Positions 47,987 through 58,528 of a DNA stretch of 64,000 nt are shown in pieces; position 1 is the stretch's first letter; each line of letters opens with the position of its first letter. This DNA is from Trinickia terrae. Lineage in GTDB: Bacteria; Pseudomonadota; Gammaproteobacteria; Burkholderiales; Burkholderiaceae. The translations under genes and the position numbers were made by a program. The notes under the pieces were generated by a model. That model saw nothing but the letters and a program-made list of their open reading frames with translations, did not search any database and was not told the origin of the DNA. The stretch is taken from the NCBI RefSeq assembly GCF_005144415.1, contig NZ_SWJE01000020.1:1-64000 (forward strand), given 5' to 3'.

Positions 47987-48917
47987 CGTCGCCGCGCTGC
48001 CCGAAAAGCCCGCGCGGACGCACGGCCAGCATCGCGACGAGGAGCCCGTACGGCACGAGCGGCGCAAGCTGGGCCAGCGTGAGCCTGGCCCATTCCTGCG
48101 GCAACGAAGCCCCCGCGAACCCGGCCAGCGTCCCGAACGACGCGCTGCTGCCCACCGCGAACGTCTGCAGGCACCCGACCAGGAGCGACGCCGCGAGCGC
48201 CCCGCCCAGCGACCCCAAGCCGCCGATCACCACGACGACGAACGCCACCGACCCCATCGATTCGGCCATGGCCGGCTCGATGACGAAGAGCGGCGCTCCG
48301 ATCACGCCCGCCGCGGCGGCGAGCGCGGTGCCGACGGCGAAGACCAGCGTAAACACGCGCGGCACGTTGTGGCCGAGCGCTTCGACGGCATGCGGATGCG
48401 TCAGCGCCGCCCGCACGACGAGCCCGGTCTTCGAAACGCGCAGCACGGCATAGAGCACGGCCAGCATCGCCAATGAGACGGTCATCATGAACGCGCGGTA
48501 GCGCGAAACCGCAACGCCGTACACGGTGAAGAGGGTTCCGTCGAGCACCGCGGGCACGCACGCCGACAGCGCGCCCAAGCCCCACACGAGCTTGACGGCC
48601 TCGGCCAGCAAATACGCGACGCCAAAGGTCAGCAGCAATTCATGCAACGGCCCGTGCGGGCGCACGCGCCGCAACAGCCACCGCTCGAGCGCCGCGCCGG
48701 CGAGCCCGACGACGAGCGGCGCCACGGCGAGCGCCGCCCAGAACCCCGCATGCGCCGCAACCGAATAGCCGACATAGGCGCCGAGCATATAGAAGCTCGC
48801 ATGGGCGAAGTTCAGCACGCCGAGCATGCTGAAGATCAGCGTGAGCCCCGCCGCCAGCATGAAGAGCAGCAATCCGTAGCTGACGCCGTTCAGCGCGCCG
48901 ATCACCAGCGACTGCAC
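47979..48917 (-). CDS. Branched-chain-type ABC transporter permease, LivH-like
   Basis: 312 residues with about eight helices: ALNGVSYGLLLFMLAAGLTLIFSMLGVLNFAHASFYMLGAY start, LLLTFGVAYLLAEAVKLVWG, and VVVIGGLGSLGGALAASLLVG near the end. It is typical of LivH. The gene starts 3 bases after the thioesterase stop and overlaps livM-like. No LivJ/K-type periplasmic binding protein is encoded nearby. Confidence 0.92.
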   Translation of the reverse strand: MQSLVIGALNGVSYGLLLFMLAAGLTLIFSMLGVLNFAHASFYMLGAYVGYSVAAHAGFWAALAVAPLVVGLAGAALERWLLRRVRPHGPLHELLLTFGVAYLLAEAVKLVWGLGALSACVPAVLDGTLFTVYGVAVSRYRAFMMTVSLAMLAVLYAVLRVSKTGLVVRAALTHPHAVEALGHNVPRVFTLVFAVGTALAAAAGVIGAPLFVIEPAMAESMGSVAFVVVVIGGLGSLGGALAASLLVGCLQTFAVGSSASFGTLAGFAGASLPQEWARLTLAQLAPLVPYGLLVAMLAVRPRGLFGQRGDDA

Positions 48918-48920
48918 GTC

Positions 48921-49382
48921 CTAGCGCTCCAGCGCGGGCGTGTCCGGCGACGCGGCCAGCGGCTCCAGCGCGGTGCGCAGCGCAGCCGGCAACGCCGCGG
49001 GCCGCCGCGAGACCCGGTCGACATACACGTGCACGAAATGCCCCTGCGCGCACGCCTCGCCGCCGCCCTCCTTGAAGAGCCCCACTTCGTAGCGCACGCT
49101 CGACGACCCGAGCCGCGCGACGCGCAACCCTGCCTCGACGCGGTCCGGAAACACGAGCGGCGCAAAGTAATTGCACTGCGTCTCGACGACGAGCCCGATC
49201 GTCTCGCCCGCCTCGAAATCGAGCACGCCGGCGCGAATCAGGTACTCGTTCACGACCGTATCGAAGTAGCTGTAATAGACGACATTGTTCACGTGCCCGT
49301 ATACGTCGTTGTCCATCCAGCGTGTCGGGATCGTCAGGAAGTGGGGATAGGCGGAACGCGGCGCCGCAGCGGGTTTGGTCAT
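48921..49382 (-). CDS. Hotdog-fold acyl-CoA thioesterase (YbgC/4-HBT family)
   Basis: 153 residues. The active-site block is [30 protein letters not shown], with the catalytic Asp of the 4-hydroxybenzoyl-CoA thioesterase family, followed by [23 protein letters not shown] and [10 protein letters not shown]. It hydrolyses an acyl- or aroyl-CoA; the exact ester is unknown. It lies immediately before the livHMGF-like genes, suggesting the transporter's ligand is metabolised via a CoA thioester (inference). Confidence 0.88.
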   Translation of the reverse strand: MTKPAAAPRSAYPHFLTIPTRWMDNDVYGHVNNVVYYSYFDTVVNEYLIRAGVLDFEAGETIGLVVETQCNYFAPLVFPDRVEAGLRVARLGSSSVRYEVGLFKEGGGEACAQGHFVHVYVDRVSRRPAALPAALRTALEPLAASPDTPALER

Positions 49383-49430
49383 GGCTTCGTGTGCCGGGAT
49401 GGGTTCGTCGAGCTTTCTCGGGTTCAGCGC

Positions 49431-50579
49431 TCAAAGCGATTCGGTCAGCATGCGCCGGTAGTCCTCAGCGCTCGCCTCGCGCGGATTGGTCTTGTGGCAA
49501 TGGTCGACGAGCGCGCCTCGAATAACCTTGTCGAACACGCTCGCATCGACGCCCATCTGCGCGAGCCCGGTCGGCAGCTTGAGACGCGCGGTCATGTCGA
49601 AGAGCGCCTGCGGCAGGTCCGCATGGGCGTCGAGCCCCATCACGCGGCGCATGCGCGCATAGCGGCGCTCCGCCACCACCGATTCCGCCGTCGCGTTGAA
49701 GCGCAGCACGGCCGGCAGCACGACCGCATTGAGCGTGCCGTGATGGAGCGAGGTGCGGCCGTTCACCTCGACGCCGCCCAGCGGATGCGACAGCGAATGC
49801 ACGCAGCCGAGCCCCTTCTGGAACGCCATCGCCCCCTGCATCGACGCGCTCATCATGTTCAGGCGCGCCGCGCGGTCGCCGCCGTCGTGCGTCGCGCGCT
49901 CGATATGCGCCCAGGCGCGCTCGAGCCCGTCGAGCGCGATGCCGTCGGCGGGCGGATTGAAGGCCGGCGAGAGAAACGTCTCGATGCAATGCGCGATCGC
50001 GTCCATGCCCGTGGCGGCAGTCAACATCGGCGGCAAGCCAAGCGTCAGGCCTGGATCGCAGATCGCCGACTTCGGCAGCAAGTGCCACGAATGGAAGCCG
50101 AGCTTGCGGCCGTCGTTCAAGATGATGATCGCGCCGCGCGCCACTTCGCTGCCGGTGCCCGCCGTAGTCGGAATCGCGATCAGCGGCGCGGCGGCTTCGG
50201 TGATCCGGCCGCTGCCGCCCTCGATCGTCGCGTAGCGGGTCAGGCCGCCTTCGTGCGTCGCCGCGATCGCGACGCCCTTCGCGAGATCGATCGACGACCC
50301 GCCGCCGACCGCGATCAGCCCGTCGCAGCCCTCGTCGCGATAGCGGGCGGCAGCCGCGAGCACCATCGCCTCGGTGGGGTTCGAAGGCGTGTCGTCGAAA
50401 ACGGGCGCCGTGCCGAGCTTCGACGCATCGAGCGCGCGCTCGACGAGCCCGGCCGCGGCGACGCCCTTGTCGGTCACGACGAGCGGCCGCTTGATGCCGG
50501 CGCGCGCGCATTCCGCGTCGAGCATGGCGAGCGCGTCGTAGCCGAGATGGATGTGGGTCAGGTAGTAGATGTAAGCCAT
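49431..50579 (-). CDS. Iron-containing (group III) alcohol dehydrogenase
   Basis: 382 residues. The nucleotide site is IAVGGGSSIDLAKGVA, with IPTTAGTGSEVARGAII, and the metal ligands lie in ATGMDAIAHCIE, HSLSHPLGG and HHGTLNAVVLP. It oxidises or reduces a primary or secondary alcohol/aldehyde with NAD(P). It is 48 bases upstream of the thioesterase gene on the same strand and probably begins this operon; GGAGGG lies ~12 bases before the ATG. The substrate is not readable. Confidence 0.92.
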   Translation of the reverse strand: MAYIYYLTHIHLGYDALAMLDAECARAGIKRPLVVTDKGVAAAGLVERALDASKLGTAPVFDDTPSNPTEAMVLAAAARYRDEGCDGLIAVGGGSSIDLAKGVAIAATHEGGLTRYATIEGGSGRITEAAAPLIAIPTTAGTGSEVARGAIIILNDGRKLGFHSWHLLPKSAICDPGLTLGLPPMLTAATGMDAIAHCIETFLSPAFNPPADGIALDGLERAWAHIERATHDGGDRAARLNMMSASMQGAMAFQKGLGCVHSLSHPLGGVEVNGRTSLHHGTLNAVVLPAVLRFNATAESVVAERRYARMRRVMGLDAHADLPQALFDMTARLKLPTGLAQMGVDASVFDKVIRGALVDHCHKTNPREASAEDYRRMLTESL

Positions 50580-50657
50580 GGCGAGTCTGCCCTCCTCCTC
50601 GTGATGCCGATGCCGGCCCGCACGATGCCGACGCAGCCGGCTGCTGCCTGCGCCGCG

Positions 50658-51188
50658 CTACTGCCCGGGCCTTTCGACGAATTCGAACGGCAAGCCGCGG
50701 CGGCGCATCCATTCGCCGAGCGCCTGCCCGGTGCCCGCCCGCCACGGACGCAGCTTTGCCGGTTCGACCAGCCGATATTCGAGCAACTCGGGCGACAGCG
50801 CAATCGTCCCATGCGCACGCACGTGATACGCGATGATCAGCTCGTTCTTCCTGATGAATTCATAGACACCGATCAGCTCCGTGGTCTCGACATGCAGCGA
50901 CGTTTCTTCGAGCACTTCGCGCGCGATGCCTTCCTCGGGCGTCTCGCCGTTCTCGAGGAAGCCGGTGATCAAGGCGAACACGCCTTCGGTCCAGGCAGCA
51001 TTGCGTGCGAGCAGGATCTTGCCTTCGTATTCGACGATCGCGGCCACGACCGGCACCGGATTGTTCCAGTGAACAAAGCCGCAGGTATCGTCGGAACATG
51101 CCTGCCGCGGCCGGCCACCGTCCGTGTCGACATCGGCACGGACGATCAAGGGCTTGGCGCAGCGCGGACAGAATTGGTAATCGGTCAT
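50658..51188 (-). CDS. Nudix hydrolase with N-terminal zinc ribbon (NudC-like)
   Basis: 176 residues. Four Cys at 7, 10, 31 and 36 form a zinc ribbon, followed by the Nudix box GFLENGETPEEGIAREVLEETS (from Gly76), fully consensus. The arrangement resembles NudC NADH pyrophosphatase, but the protein is short and the NudC SQPWPFPxS motif after the box is not evident, so the substrate is uncertain. It is monocistronic, minus strand, between the alcohol dehydrogenase and alaS genes. Confidence 0.9.
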   Translation of the reverse strand: MTDYQFCPRCAKPLIVRADVDTDGGRPRQACSDDTCGFVHWNNPVPVVAAIVEYEGKILLARNAAWTEGVFALITGFLENGETPEEGIAREVLEETSLHVETTELIGVYEFIRKNELIIAYHVRAHGTIALSPELLEYRLVEPAKLRPWRAGTGQALGEWMRRRGLPFEFVERPGQ

Positions 51189-51335
51189 GGGCGGATGGTG
51201 GGTAAGGCGATCGGGTACGCAGGCGGGCCTGGCGATGCGTATCGGCGCAGGCGAGCCTATCGGCCAGTCAGCCAGCGCCGGCGAGCGAACATTCTAGCGG
51301 CTTTATGTCGCATACGCCGCTGGCGCCGTAGGCGC

Positions 51336-51372
51336 ATAAAAAAGCCGCGAGCATCGATGCCCGCGGCTTATT
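51336..51372 (-). terminator. Rho-independent terminator of alaS
   Basis: Stem AAGCCGCG-GC / GC-CGCGGCTT with an ATCGAT loop (about 51342-51369). On the minus strand it is followed by a run of T residues. It lies ~55 bases after the alaS stop. Confidence 0.88.
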
Positions 51373-51423
51373 TACTGCGTCTGCGGCGGGCTGCTCACGC
51401 AACCCGCGATGCTGTTCGCCGCT

Positions 51424-54048
51424 TTACAGCTGCGCAGCCACCCAGCCCTGCACGCCGGCGAGCGCCTTCGGCAGATTCGCGGGCTCGGTGCCGCCGGCCT
51501 GCGCCATGTCCGGCCGGCCACCGCCCTTGCCGCCCACTTGCTGCGCGACGAAGTTGACGAGCTCGCCCGCCTTTACCTTCTTGCTCGCATCGGGTGTCAC
51601 GCCGGCGATCAGGCTGACCTTGCCGCCTTCCACCGACGCCAGCACGATCGCCGCATGCTTGAGCTTGTCCTTGAGCTTGTCGACAGTTTCGCGCAGCGTC
51701 TTCACGTCCGCGCCTTCGAGCGTCGCCGCGAGCACCTGCACACCGGCCACCTCGATTGCCTGGCCGGCGAGCTCGTCGCCCTGGCTCGACGCAAGCTTCG
51801 ACTTCAGCGCGCCCAGCTCCTTCTCGAGCGACTTCACCTGATCCTGCACCTGCGCGATGCGCTGCGTGAGCTCGGCCGGCTGTGCCTTGAGCGCCGCCGC
51901 TGCCGCATTGATGCGCGCGTCGAGCTCCTGGACATAGCGCACCGCGTTGTCGCCGGTGATCGCCTCGACGCGGCGGATGCCGGCCGCGACGCCGCCTTCC
52001 ATCACGATCTTGAAGAGGCCGATGTCGCCGCTGCGGTGCACGTGCGTGCCGCCGCACAGCTCGCGCGAGAAGCCCAGATCGAGCACGCGCACCTCATCGC
52101 CGTACTTCTCGCCGAAGAGCGCCATCGCGCCGCCCTTCACCGCTTCGTCGAACGGCATCACGCGCACGATGCCCGGCGCGTTCGCGAGCACTTCCTGGTT
52201 GACGATCGCTTCGACGCGGCGGATTTCGTCGTCCGTCATCGGCGCGTTGTGCGCGAAGTCGAAGCGGGTCTTGTCGGCGTCGACGAGCGAGCCCTTCTGC
52301 TGCACGTGCGAGCCGAGCACTTCGCGCAGCGCCTTGTGCATCAGGTGAGTGGCCGAGTGGTTGCGCGCCGTGCGGGCACGGCGGATCGCGTCGATCTCCG
52401 CCTTCACGACGTCGCCGACCTTGAGCGTGCCCTGCTCGAGCGTGCCGTGATGGCCGATCACGTCGGCCTGGACCTTCAGCGTATCGGCGACCGCAAAACG
52501 CAGGCTCGCGTTGCCGATCACGCCCTGGTCGCCGACCTGGCCGCCCGATTCCGCATAGAACGGCGTGTGATCGAGCACGACCACCGCCTGCTGGCCCTTC
52601 GCGACCTCATTGACGGCCGAGCCGTCGACGTAGAGCGCGACCACTTTCGCGTCGTCGAAGATCTGCTCTTCGTAGCCGTGGAACGTGGTCTTCGCGCCCG
52701 AATATTCGAGGCCCTGCGCCATCTTGAACTTGCCGGCCGCGCGCGCCTGCTCGCGCTGGCGCGACATCGCCTCGTCGAACGCAGGCTCGTCGACGCTCAT
52801 GCCGCGCTCGCGGCAGACGTCCGCAGTCAGATCGAGCGGGAAGCCGTAGGTGTCGTGCAGCTTGAACGCGATTTCGCCGTCGAGCGTCTTGCCGCCCTTC
52901 GATTCCAGATCGGCCAGCGCCGCATCCAGGATCGACATGCCGTGCTCGATCGTCTCGAAGAAGCGTTCTTCTTCCTGGCGCAGCACATCGGTCACGCGCT
53001 GCTCGGCGTCCCCGAGCTCGGCGTACGCGCCACCCATCTGCTCGACGAGGTCTGCCACGAGCTTGTGGAAGAACGCGCTCTTGCTGCCAAGCTTGTAGCC
53101 GTGGCGGATCGCGCGGCGCACGATCCGGCGCAGCACGTAGCCGCGCCCTTCGTTGCCGGGAATCACGCCGTCGACGATCAGGAACGAGCAGGCGCGGATG
53201 TGATCGGCGATCACCTTCAGCGAATTGTTCGACAGGTCGGCGACGCCCGTTTCGCGCCCGGCCGCCTTGATGAGCGCCTGGAACAGGTCGATTTCATAGT
53301 TGCTGTGCACGTGCTGGAGCACGGCGGCGATCCGCTCGAGGCCCATGCCGGTGTCGACGCACTGCTTCGGCAGCGGCGTCATGTTGCCCTGCGCGTCGCG
53401 ATTGAACTGCATGAACACGAGGTTCCAGATCTCGATGTAGCGGTCGCCGTCCTCTTCGGGCGATCCCGGCGGACCGCCCCAGACGTCCGGGCCGTGATCG
53501 TAGAAGATTTCCGAGCACGGGCCGCACGGGCCGGTGTCGGCCATCTGCCAGAAGTTGTCGGACGCGTAGCGCGCGCCCTTGTTGTCGCCGATGCGGATGA
53601 TGCGCTCGGCGCGCACGCCGACTTCCTTCGCCCAGATGTCGTAGGCCTCGTCGTCTTCCTTGTAGATCGTGACCCAGAGCTTGTCCTTCGGCAGCTGGTA
53701 GACGGCGGTCAGCAGCTCCCATGCGTAGTGGATCGCGTCGCGCTTGAAGTAGTCGCCGAACGAGAAGTTGCCGAGCATCTCGAAGAACGTGTGGTGGCGC
53801 GCCGTGTAGCCGACGTTCTCGAGGTCGTTGTGCTTGCCGCCCGCGCGCACGCTGCGCTGCGCGGTCGTGGCGCGCGAGTACGGACGCGATTCGGCGCCGA
53901 GGAAGACGTCCTTGAACTGCACCATCCCCGAATTGGTGAAGAGCAGCGTCGGGTCGTTGCCGGGCACGAGGCTCGACGAACGGACGATCATATGGCCCTT
54001 CGATTCGAAGAACTTGAGGAATTTCTCGCGGATTTCGGCGGCTTTCAT
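51424..54048 (-). CDS. alaS: Alanyl-tRNA synthetase
   Basis: An 874-residue class-II synthetase. The N-terminal catalytic core has [21 protein letters not shown] and [21 protein letters not shown] (motif 1/2 region), the editing domain has [16 protein letters not shown] and [13 protein letters not shown] (Zn site: two His, Cys, His), and a C-terminal C-Ala domain includes [25 protein letters not shown] 54048 gives the conserved [14 protein letters not shown]; an upstream frame extension is non-coding. Confidence 0.97.
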   Translation of the reverse strand: MKAAEIREKFLKFFESKGHMIVRSSSLVPGNDPTLLFTNSGMVQFKDVFLGAESRPYSRATTAQRSVRAGGKHNDLENVGYTARHHTFFEMLGNFSFGDYFKRDAIHYAWELLTAVYQLPKDKLWVTIYKEDDEAYDIWAKEVGVRAERIIRIGDNKGARYASDNFWQMADTGPCGPCSEIFYDHGPDVWGGPPGSPEEDGDRYIEIWNLVFMQFNRDAQGNMTPLPKQCVDTGMGLERIAAVLQHVHSNYEIDLFQALIKAAGRETGVADLSNNSLKVIADHIRACSFLIVDGVIPGNEGRGYVLRRIVRRAIRHGYKLGSKSAFFHKLVADLVEQMGGAYAELGDAEQRVTDVLRQEEERFFETIEHGMSILDAALADLESKGGKTLDGEIAFKLHDTYGFPLDLTADVCRERGMSVDEPAFDEAMSRQREQARAAGKFKMAQGLEYSGAKTTFHGYEEQIFDDAKVVALYVDGSAVNEVAKGQQAVVVLDHTPFYAESGGQVGDQGVIGNASLRFAVADTLKVQADVIGHHGTLEQGTLKVGDVVKAEIDAIRRARTARNHSATHLMHKALREVLGSHVQQKGSLVDADKTRFDFAHNAPMTDDEIRRVEAIVNQEVLANAPGIVRVMPFDEAVKGGAMALFGEKYGDEVRVLDLGFSRELCGGTHVHRSGDIGLFKIVMEGGVAAGIRRVEAITGDNAVRYVQELDARINAAAAALKAQPAELTQRIAQVQDQVKSLEKELGALKSKLASSQGDELAGQAIEVAGVQVLAATLEGADVKTLRETVDKLKDKLKHAAIVLASVEGGKVSLIAGVTPDASKKVKAGELVNFVAQQVGGKGGGRPDMAQAGGTEPANLPKALAGVQGWVAAQL

Positions 54049-54179
54049 AAGCGTGCTGGAGACGTTTTGGCTGGATCTGGCGCCGCCGCCCCGATCAGCT
54101 CGGGTCAAGCGGGCGGGCCCATGGTTATTGGCTTAAACGATTGATTATACGGGATTGCCGCAGGTGCGCCGCGCCCCGG

Positions 54180-54731
54180 TCAATCCAGCAGCGAAGCCAG
54201 CAAACGCCGTCCTTCTTCCCAATCGCCCAGCCCGCTTTCGGCGTTGATATGGCCGCGCGGACCAATGTTCACGAAGCGGCTGCCCCACGCGCCGGCGCAG
54301 CGCTGCGCGAATTCGATGCGGCAGTATGGGTCGTCGGTGCTGGCGACGACGATCGTCGGGAACGGCAGCGGCACGAGCGGCACATTCGCGAAACCGTGCG
54401 CTTCGCTCGGAAACGAGACGCTCGCCGGATCGGGCACCGCGACGAACAGCGCGCCGGCGATCTTGGCGAGCTGATCGGGCGTCGCACAATGCGCCGCCCA
54501 AAACACCGTGGTCAAACAGCCGAGGCTATGCGCCGCGATCAGGATCGGATCTTCTTCCGCGGCGTCGACCACCACGTCGAGCGTGTCGCACCAGGCCTCG
54601 CAAACCGCATTGTCCCAATCGGGCATCGACACCCGCACGAACATCGGGTCGGCGTCTTCCCAGCGGCTTTGCCAGTGATCGGGTCCCGAATTGGCGTACC
54701 CCGGCAGCACGCACACTCGTCTTGTATCCAT
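54180..54731 (-). CDS. RBBP9/YdeN-family serine hydrolase
   Basis: 183 residues: CVLPGYANSGPDHWQSRWE start, nucleophile AHSLGCLTTVFWAA, acid in ASTDDPYC, and the catalytic His in RGHINAESGLGDWEEG. This set is characteristic of RBBP9 (YdeN) hydrolases, whose substrates are mostly unknown. The start at 54731 precedes the first strand directly. It lies ~130 bases downstream of the alaS start and is transcribed in the same direction as alaS. Confidence 0.9.
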   Translation of the reverse strand: MDTRRVCVLPGYANSGPDHWQSRWEDADPMFVRVSMPDWDNAVCEAWCDTLDVVVDAAEEDPILIAAHSLGCLTTVFWAAHCATPDQLAKIAGALFVAVPDPASVSFPSEAHGFANVPLVPLPFPTIVVASTDDPYCRIEFAQRCAGAWGSRFVNIGPRGHINAESGLGDWEEGRRLLASLLD

Positions 54732-54923
54732 TTTGTGTTATCCCTGATTCCTTGCCGGTAGAGCCCGCCATCTTGCCGAACGCGAACCGTTCACGCAAGG
54801 CGCGCGACGACGCGGCCCGCCCGCGCAAGCGCCAGGGCGCGCCCGCGCGCGGCCGCTCAGGTAGAATTGGCGGATCAAGCGGGCGCAATGGCGCGTCCAT
54901 TTAGCCGACTCTCTCCTTCTCGC

Positions 54924-56633
54924 ATGAACACCGAACGCAACGACGCACCGGCGGCATCCAATTTCATCCGCAACATCATCGACGACGACAACCGCACCGG
55001 CAAATGGGGCGGCCGCGTGGAAACGCGCTTCCCGCCCGAGCCGAACGGCTATCTGCATATCGGTCACGCGAAAAGCATCTGCCTGAATTTCGGCGTCGCG
55101 CGCGATTACGGCGGCGTGTGCCACCTGCGCTTCGATGACACCAATCCAGAAAAGGAAAGCGTCGAGTACGTCGATTCGATCGTCGACGCCGTGCGCTGGC
55201 TCGGCTTCGATTGGAACAAGGATGGCGCCGAGCACCGCTACTACGCGAGCGACTATTACGACAAGCTCTACCAGTTCGCCGAGCTCCTGATCGAGCGCGG
55301 CCGCGCCTACGTCGACAGCCAATCGGCCGAGGAGATGCGCGCGAACCGCGGCTCGCTGACCGAGCCGGGCAAGCACTCGCCCTGCCGCGACCGCTCGCCC
55401 GAAGAAAACCTCGACCTGTTCCGCCGCATGAAGGCCGGCGAGTTCAAGGAAGGCGAGCACGTGCTGCGCGCAAAGATCGACATGGCTTCGCCGAACATCA
55501 ACATGCGCGATCCGGTGATCTACCGGATCCGCTTCGCGCATCACTACCGCACCGGCGACCAATGGTGCGTGTACCCGATGTACGACTACACGCACTGCAT
55601 CTCGGATGCGCTCGAAAACATCACGCATTCGCTGTGCACGCTCGAATTCGAAGACCACCGGCCGCTCTACGACTGGATCCTCGACGAGCTCGCCGACGCC
55701 GGCGTCTTCACGCGGCCGCTGCCGCAGCAAATCGAGTTCTCGCGGCTGAACCTCACCTATGCGATCACGAGCAAGCGCAAGCTGCTGCAGCTCGTCACCG
55801 AAGGGCACGTCGACGGCTGGGACGACCCGCGCATGCCGACCATCGTCGGCGTGCGCCGGCGCGGCTTCACGCCGGACGGCATCAAGCTCTTCTGCGAGCG
55901 CATCGGCGTGACCAAGGTGGATTCCTGGATCGACATGAGCGTGTTCGAAGGCGCGCTGCGCGACGATCTCGACGACAAGGCGCCGCGTACAGCCGCCGTG
56001 CTCGACCCGCTCAAGCTCATCATCGACAACTACCCGGCCGATCTCACCGAGGAATGCTGCGCGCCGGTGCACCCGCACCATCCGGAGCACGGCGTGCGCA
56101 CGTTCCCGATTTCGCGCGAGCTGTGGATCGAGCGCGAGGACTATAGCGAAACGCCGCCGAAGGGCTATTTCCGCCTCTTCCCGGGCAACAAGGTGCGACT
56201 GCGCTATGGCTACGTGATCGAATGCACGGGCGCGGACAAGGACGAGAACGGCAACGTGACCGCCGTCCACTGCAACTACTACCCGGACAGCAAGTCGGGC
56301 ACGGAAGGCGCGAACAACTACAAGGTGAAGGGCAACATCCACTGGGTCAGCGCGGCGCATGCGGTCCCGGCCGAAGTTCGCATCTACGACCGGCTCTTCA
56401 AGGAAGCCCAGCCCGACGCGGGCGGCCGCGACTTCCTCGAAGCGCTGAATCCGGATTCGAAGCGCGTCGTCAGCGCCTACCTCGAACCGGGCGCCGGCAA
56501 CGCCGAGCCCGAAGAGCGCTTCCAGTTCGAGCGGCACGGCTACTTCGTCGCCGACCGCTACGACTCGAAGCCGGGCAAGCCGGTGTTCAACCGGATCGTC
56601 GGTTTGCGCGACACTTGGGGCAAACCGGCCTGA
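54924..56633 (+). CDS. glnS: Glutaminyl-tRNA synthetase
   Basis: A 569-residue class-Ib synthetase: [26 protein letters not shown] (HIGH motif, about residues 34-59), [13 protein letters not shown], the SKRKL form of the KMSKS motif ([12 protein letters not shown]), and the C-terminal anticodon-binding beta-barrels with [29 protein letters not shown]. It charges tRNA-Gln directly. The start at 54924 gives the typical [29 protein letters not shown] (~54861) could be its -10. Confidence 0.96.
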   Translation: MNTERNDAPAASNFIRNIIDDDNRTGKWGGRVETRFPPEPNGYLHIGHAKSICLNFGVARDYGGVCHLRFDDTNPEKESVEYVDSIVDAVRWLGFDWNKDGAEHRYYASDYYDKLYQFAELLIERGRAYVDSQSAEEMRANRGSLTEPGKHSPCRDRSPEENLDLFRRMKAGEFKEGEHVLRAKIDMASPNINMRDPVIYRIRFAHHYRTGDQWCVYPMYDYTHCISDALENITHSLCTLEFEDHRPLYDWILDELADAGVFTRPLPQQIEFSRLNLTYAITSKRKLLQLVTEGHVDGWDDPRMPTIVGVRRRGFTPDGIKLFCERIGVTKVDSWIDMSVFEGALRDDLDDKAPRTAAVLDPLKLIIDNYPADLTEECCAPVHPHHPEHGVRTFPISRELWIEREDYSETPPKGYFRLFPGNKVRLRYGYVIECTGADKDENGNVTAVHCNYYPDSKSGTEGANNYKVKGNIHWVSAAHAVPAEVRIYDRLFKEAQPDAGGRDFLEALNPDSKRVVSAYLEPGAGNAEPEERFQFERHGYFVADRYDSKPGKPVFNRIVGLRDTWGKPA

Positions 56634-56710
56634 TCTCGCCTTTGCTCGTCGTTGCTGCCGTTGCATTAAGCAATTCGAAACTTGTCGAGTGGTTCACGCA
56701 GAGAGGACCG

Positions 56711-57628
56711 ATGAAGCTTGCCGCTCGATTCACGCCGCTCGCAGGCGCGGCGGCGATGCTGCTCGCATTCGCCGCGCCAGCCGCCCAAGCCCAGGGCGGC
56801 GATCCCGAAGGCACGCTCAAGAAAATTCGCGACGACGGCGCGATCTCCCTGGGCGTTCATGAATCGTCGGTGCCGTTCGCCTATGCGGACAGCGCCGGCC
56901 ACACGACCGGCTACTCATACGCGATCGCGCTGCTGATCGTCGACGAGATCAAGCGCGAGCTGAACCTCCCGGGCCTCGTCGTGCGCGAGGTGCCGATCAC
57001 GCCGCAAAACCGCATTCCGCTGATGACGAGCAGTCAGATCGATCTCGAATGCGGCTCCACGACGCATACGCATGCGCGCGACGATCAGGTCGCGTTCTCC
57101 GACAGCTTCTTTCAATACGCGGTACGCATGCTCGTCAAGAAGACGTCGGGGATCGCGGACTATCGCGATCTCGCGGGCAAGCCGGTCGTTACGACGGCGG
57201 GCTCGTCCGACGAGCGCCTGCTGCGCAAGCTCGATAGCGACCAGCACCTGAACATGCGCATCATGAGCGTGAGGGATCATCCCGAAGCGTTCGAAGCACT
57301 GCGCACCGACCGCGCGGTCGCGTATGTGATGGACGAACCGCTGCTCTATGGGAACAAAGCCGAGGCGGCGCGTCCGGGCGACTATGCGATCGTCGGCCCG
57401 CCGCTGCGCCACGAGGTCTATGCGTGCATGCTCAGGAAAGGAGATGCGCCGTTCAAGAAGCTCGTGGACCGCGTGATCGACCGCCTCGAAACGTCCGGCG
57501 AGGCGCAAAAGCTCTACGACATGTGGTTCACGCAGCCGATCCCGCCGCGCGGGCTCAATCTCGATTATCCGATCCCGGATGAGATGAAGGCGCTGTTCGC
57601 GCATCCGAACGACAAGCCGCTCGACTGA
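56711..57628 (+). CDS. Glutamate/aspartate-type ABC transporter binding protein (GltI-like)
   Basis: 305 residues: a signal peptide ending AAQA (about residue 27), then the SBP_bac_3 fold GTLKKIRDDGAISLGVHESSVPFAYADSAGHTTGYSYAIALLIVDEI, ECGSTTHTHARDDQVAFSDSFF and VVTTAGSSDERLLRKL. These match GltI/AatJ-type acidic amino-acid binding proteins. No permease or ATPase genes are next to it, so it must work with components encoded elsewhere, or act as an orphan sensor. It starts 78 bases after glnS. Confidence 0.9.
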   Translation: MKLAARFTPLAGAAAMLLAFAAPAAQAQGGDPEGTLKKIRDDGAISLGVHESSVPFAYADSAGHTTGYSYAIALLIVDEIKRELNLPGLVVREVPITPQNRIPLMTSSQIDLECGSTTHTHARDDQVAFSDSFFQYAVRMLVKKTSGIADYRDLAGKPVVTTAGSSDERLLRKLDSDQHLNMRIMSVRDHPEAFEALRTDRAVAYVMDEPLLYGNKAEAARPGDYAIVGPPLRHEVYACMLRKGDAPFKKLVDRVIDRLETSGEAQKLYDMWFTQPIPPRGLNLDYPIPDEMKALFAHPNDKPLD

Positions 57629-57642
57629 GCCGGCGCGCCGGT

Positions 57643-58092
57643 CTACAGCGACCGATGCAGCTCGGCGAGCGAAAGCGTCGTCTGAAAGAGCCGGTTGAGG
57701 CTGCGGCTCGCGTAGTGCCCCACTTCCCCTGGCTCGACCCAGCGAAAGGCGTCCATCTCGGGGATCATCACGCCATCCGAGCGGCGCGGAAACATCGAGG
57801 TGCAGACGCAGCGGCTCAGGTCGAGCTCGTCGTCCGCCGCGCGCGCCGCGAACAGGTGCAGGTCTTTGTCGCGGCGGTAGACGAAGCGCCCGAGGTCGTT
57901 GAGCCGCTGGGCCGCAAGCACGATGCCGGTCTCTTCGACAAGCTCGCGCAACGCCGCGGCGATCGGCGCTTCGCCTGGCTCGCCGTGGCCTTTGGGGATG
58001 TCCCAGTGCGTCGTGTCGGTTGCGTGCGCGAGCAGCACGCGGCCGCTGCCGTCTAGCAGCACGACGCCGCAGGAAGTCACGCGCTCGATCAT
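57643..58092 (-). CDS. Nudix hydrolase
   Basis: A 149-residue Nudix protein with a perfect box: Gly35 ... Glu41 ... Arg49-Glu50-x-x-Glu53-Glu54-x-Gly56 in GHGEPGEAPIAAALRELVEETGI, preceded by THWDIPKG as in bis-nucleoside or (di)nucleotide pyrophosphatases (MutT/Ap4A type). The start at 58092 (MIERVTSCGV) is preferred because it follows the neighbouring stop without overlap; an alternative ATG at 58122 would add 10 residues and overlap that gene by 25 bases. Confidence 0.88.
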   Translation of the reverse strand: MIERVTSCGVVLLDGSGRVLLAHATDTTHWDIPKGHGEPGEAPIAAALRELVEETGIVLAAQRLNDLGRFVYRRDKDLHLFAARAADDELDLSRCVCTSMFPRRSDGVMIPEMDAFRWVEPGEVGHYASRSLNRLFQTTLSLAELHRSL

Positions 58093-58097
58093 CGCCG

Positions 58098-58487
58098 TCA
58101 CTTCTGCTTCTGAAATTGCCATTGCCCGTTGCCGGTCTTGCAGTATTGCGGACGCAGCGTCATCGACTGCCTCTTCGCGCTCAGCACGGCCGTCATGCTC
58201 CGGCACGTGCGGCCGCCGTCCGTCGTCGTCTGGCTGATCGTGAGCATCGCATCGATCTTGACGCTGTTGCCCGTGCCCTCGTTCGTCCAGGTGGCCGTCT
58301 CGCCGTCGCGCTTGGCATCGAGCGCATGGTCGGCGGCCTTCAACAGCGAATCGATGTCGCGCTGGTGCATGTAGCTCATCGGGGTATCGTTCAAGAAGCT
58401 GTAGTTCGAGGCGTGGGCAGCGGCAGCGCCCGAGAGCAGCAGGCAGCAGGCAAGCGTGCGCAGCAGGGCGGAGGATCGCGTCGACAT
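58098..58487 (-). CDS. 17-kDa surface-antigen-like (RT0821/Lpp0805-type) exported protein
   Basis: 129 residues with a signal peptide (RTLACCLLLSGAAAAHAS, cleavage near residue 24) and the late surface-antigen pattern TATWTNEGTGNSVKIDAMLTISQ ... GRTCRSMTAVLSAK ... MTLRPQYCKTGNGQWQ. No glycine-zipper segment is visible, so it is a short form. Function unknown. AAGGAG 9 bases before ATG 58487 sets the start. Confidence 0.72.
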   Translation of the reverse strand: MSTRSSALLRTLACCLLLSGAAAAHASNYSFLNDTPMSYMHQRDIDSLLKAADHALDAKRDGETATWTNEGTGNSVKIDAMLTISQTTTDGGRTCRSMTAVLSAKRQSMTLRPQYCKTGNGQWQFQKQK

Positions 58488-58528
58488 CGAGTTTTTCTCC
58501 TTGAGCGGTCGAGAGAATAGCACGCAGG

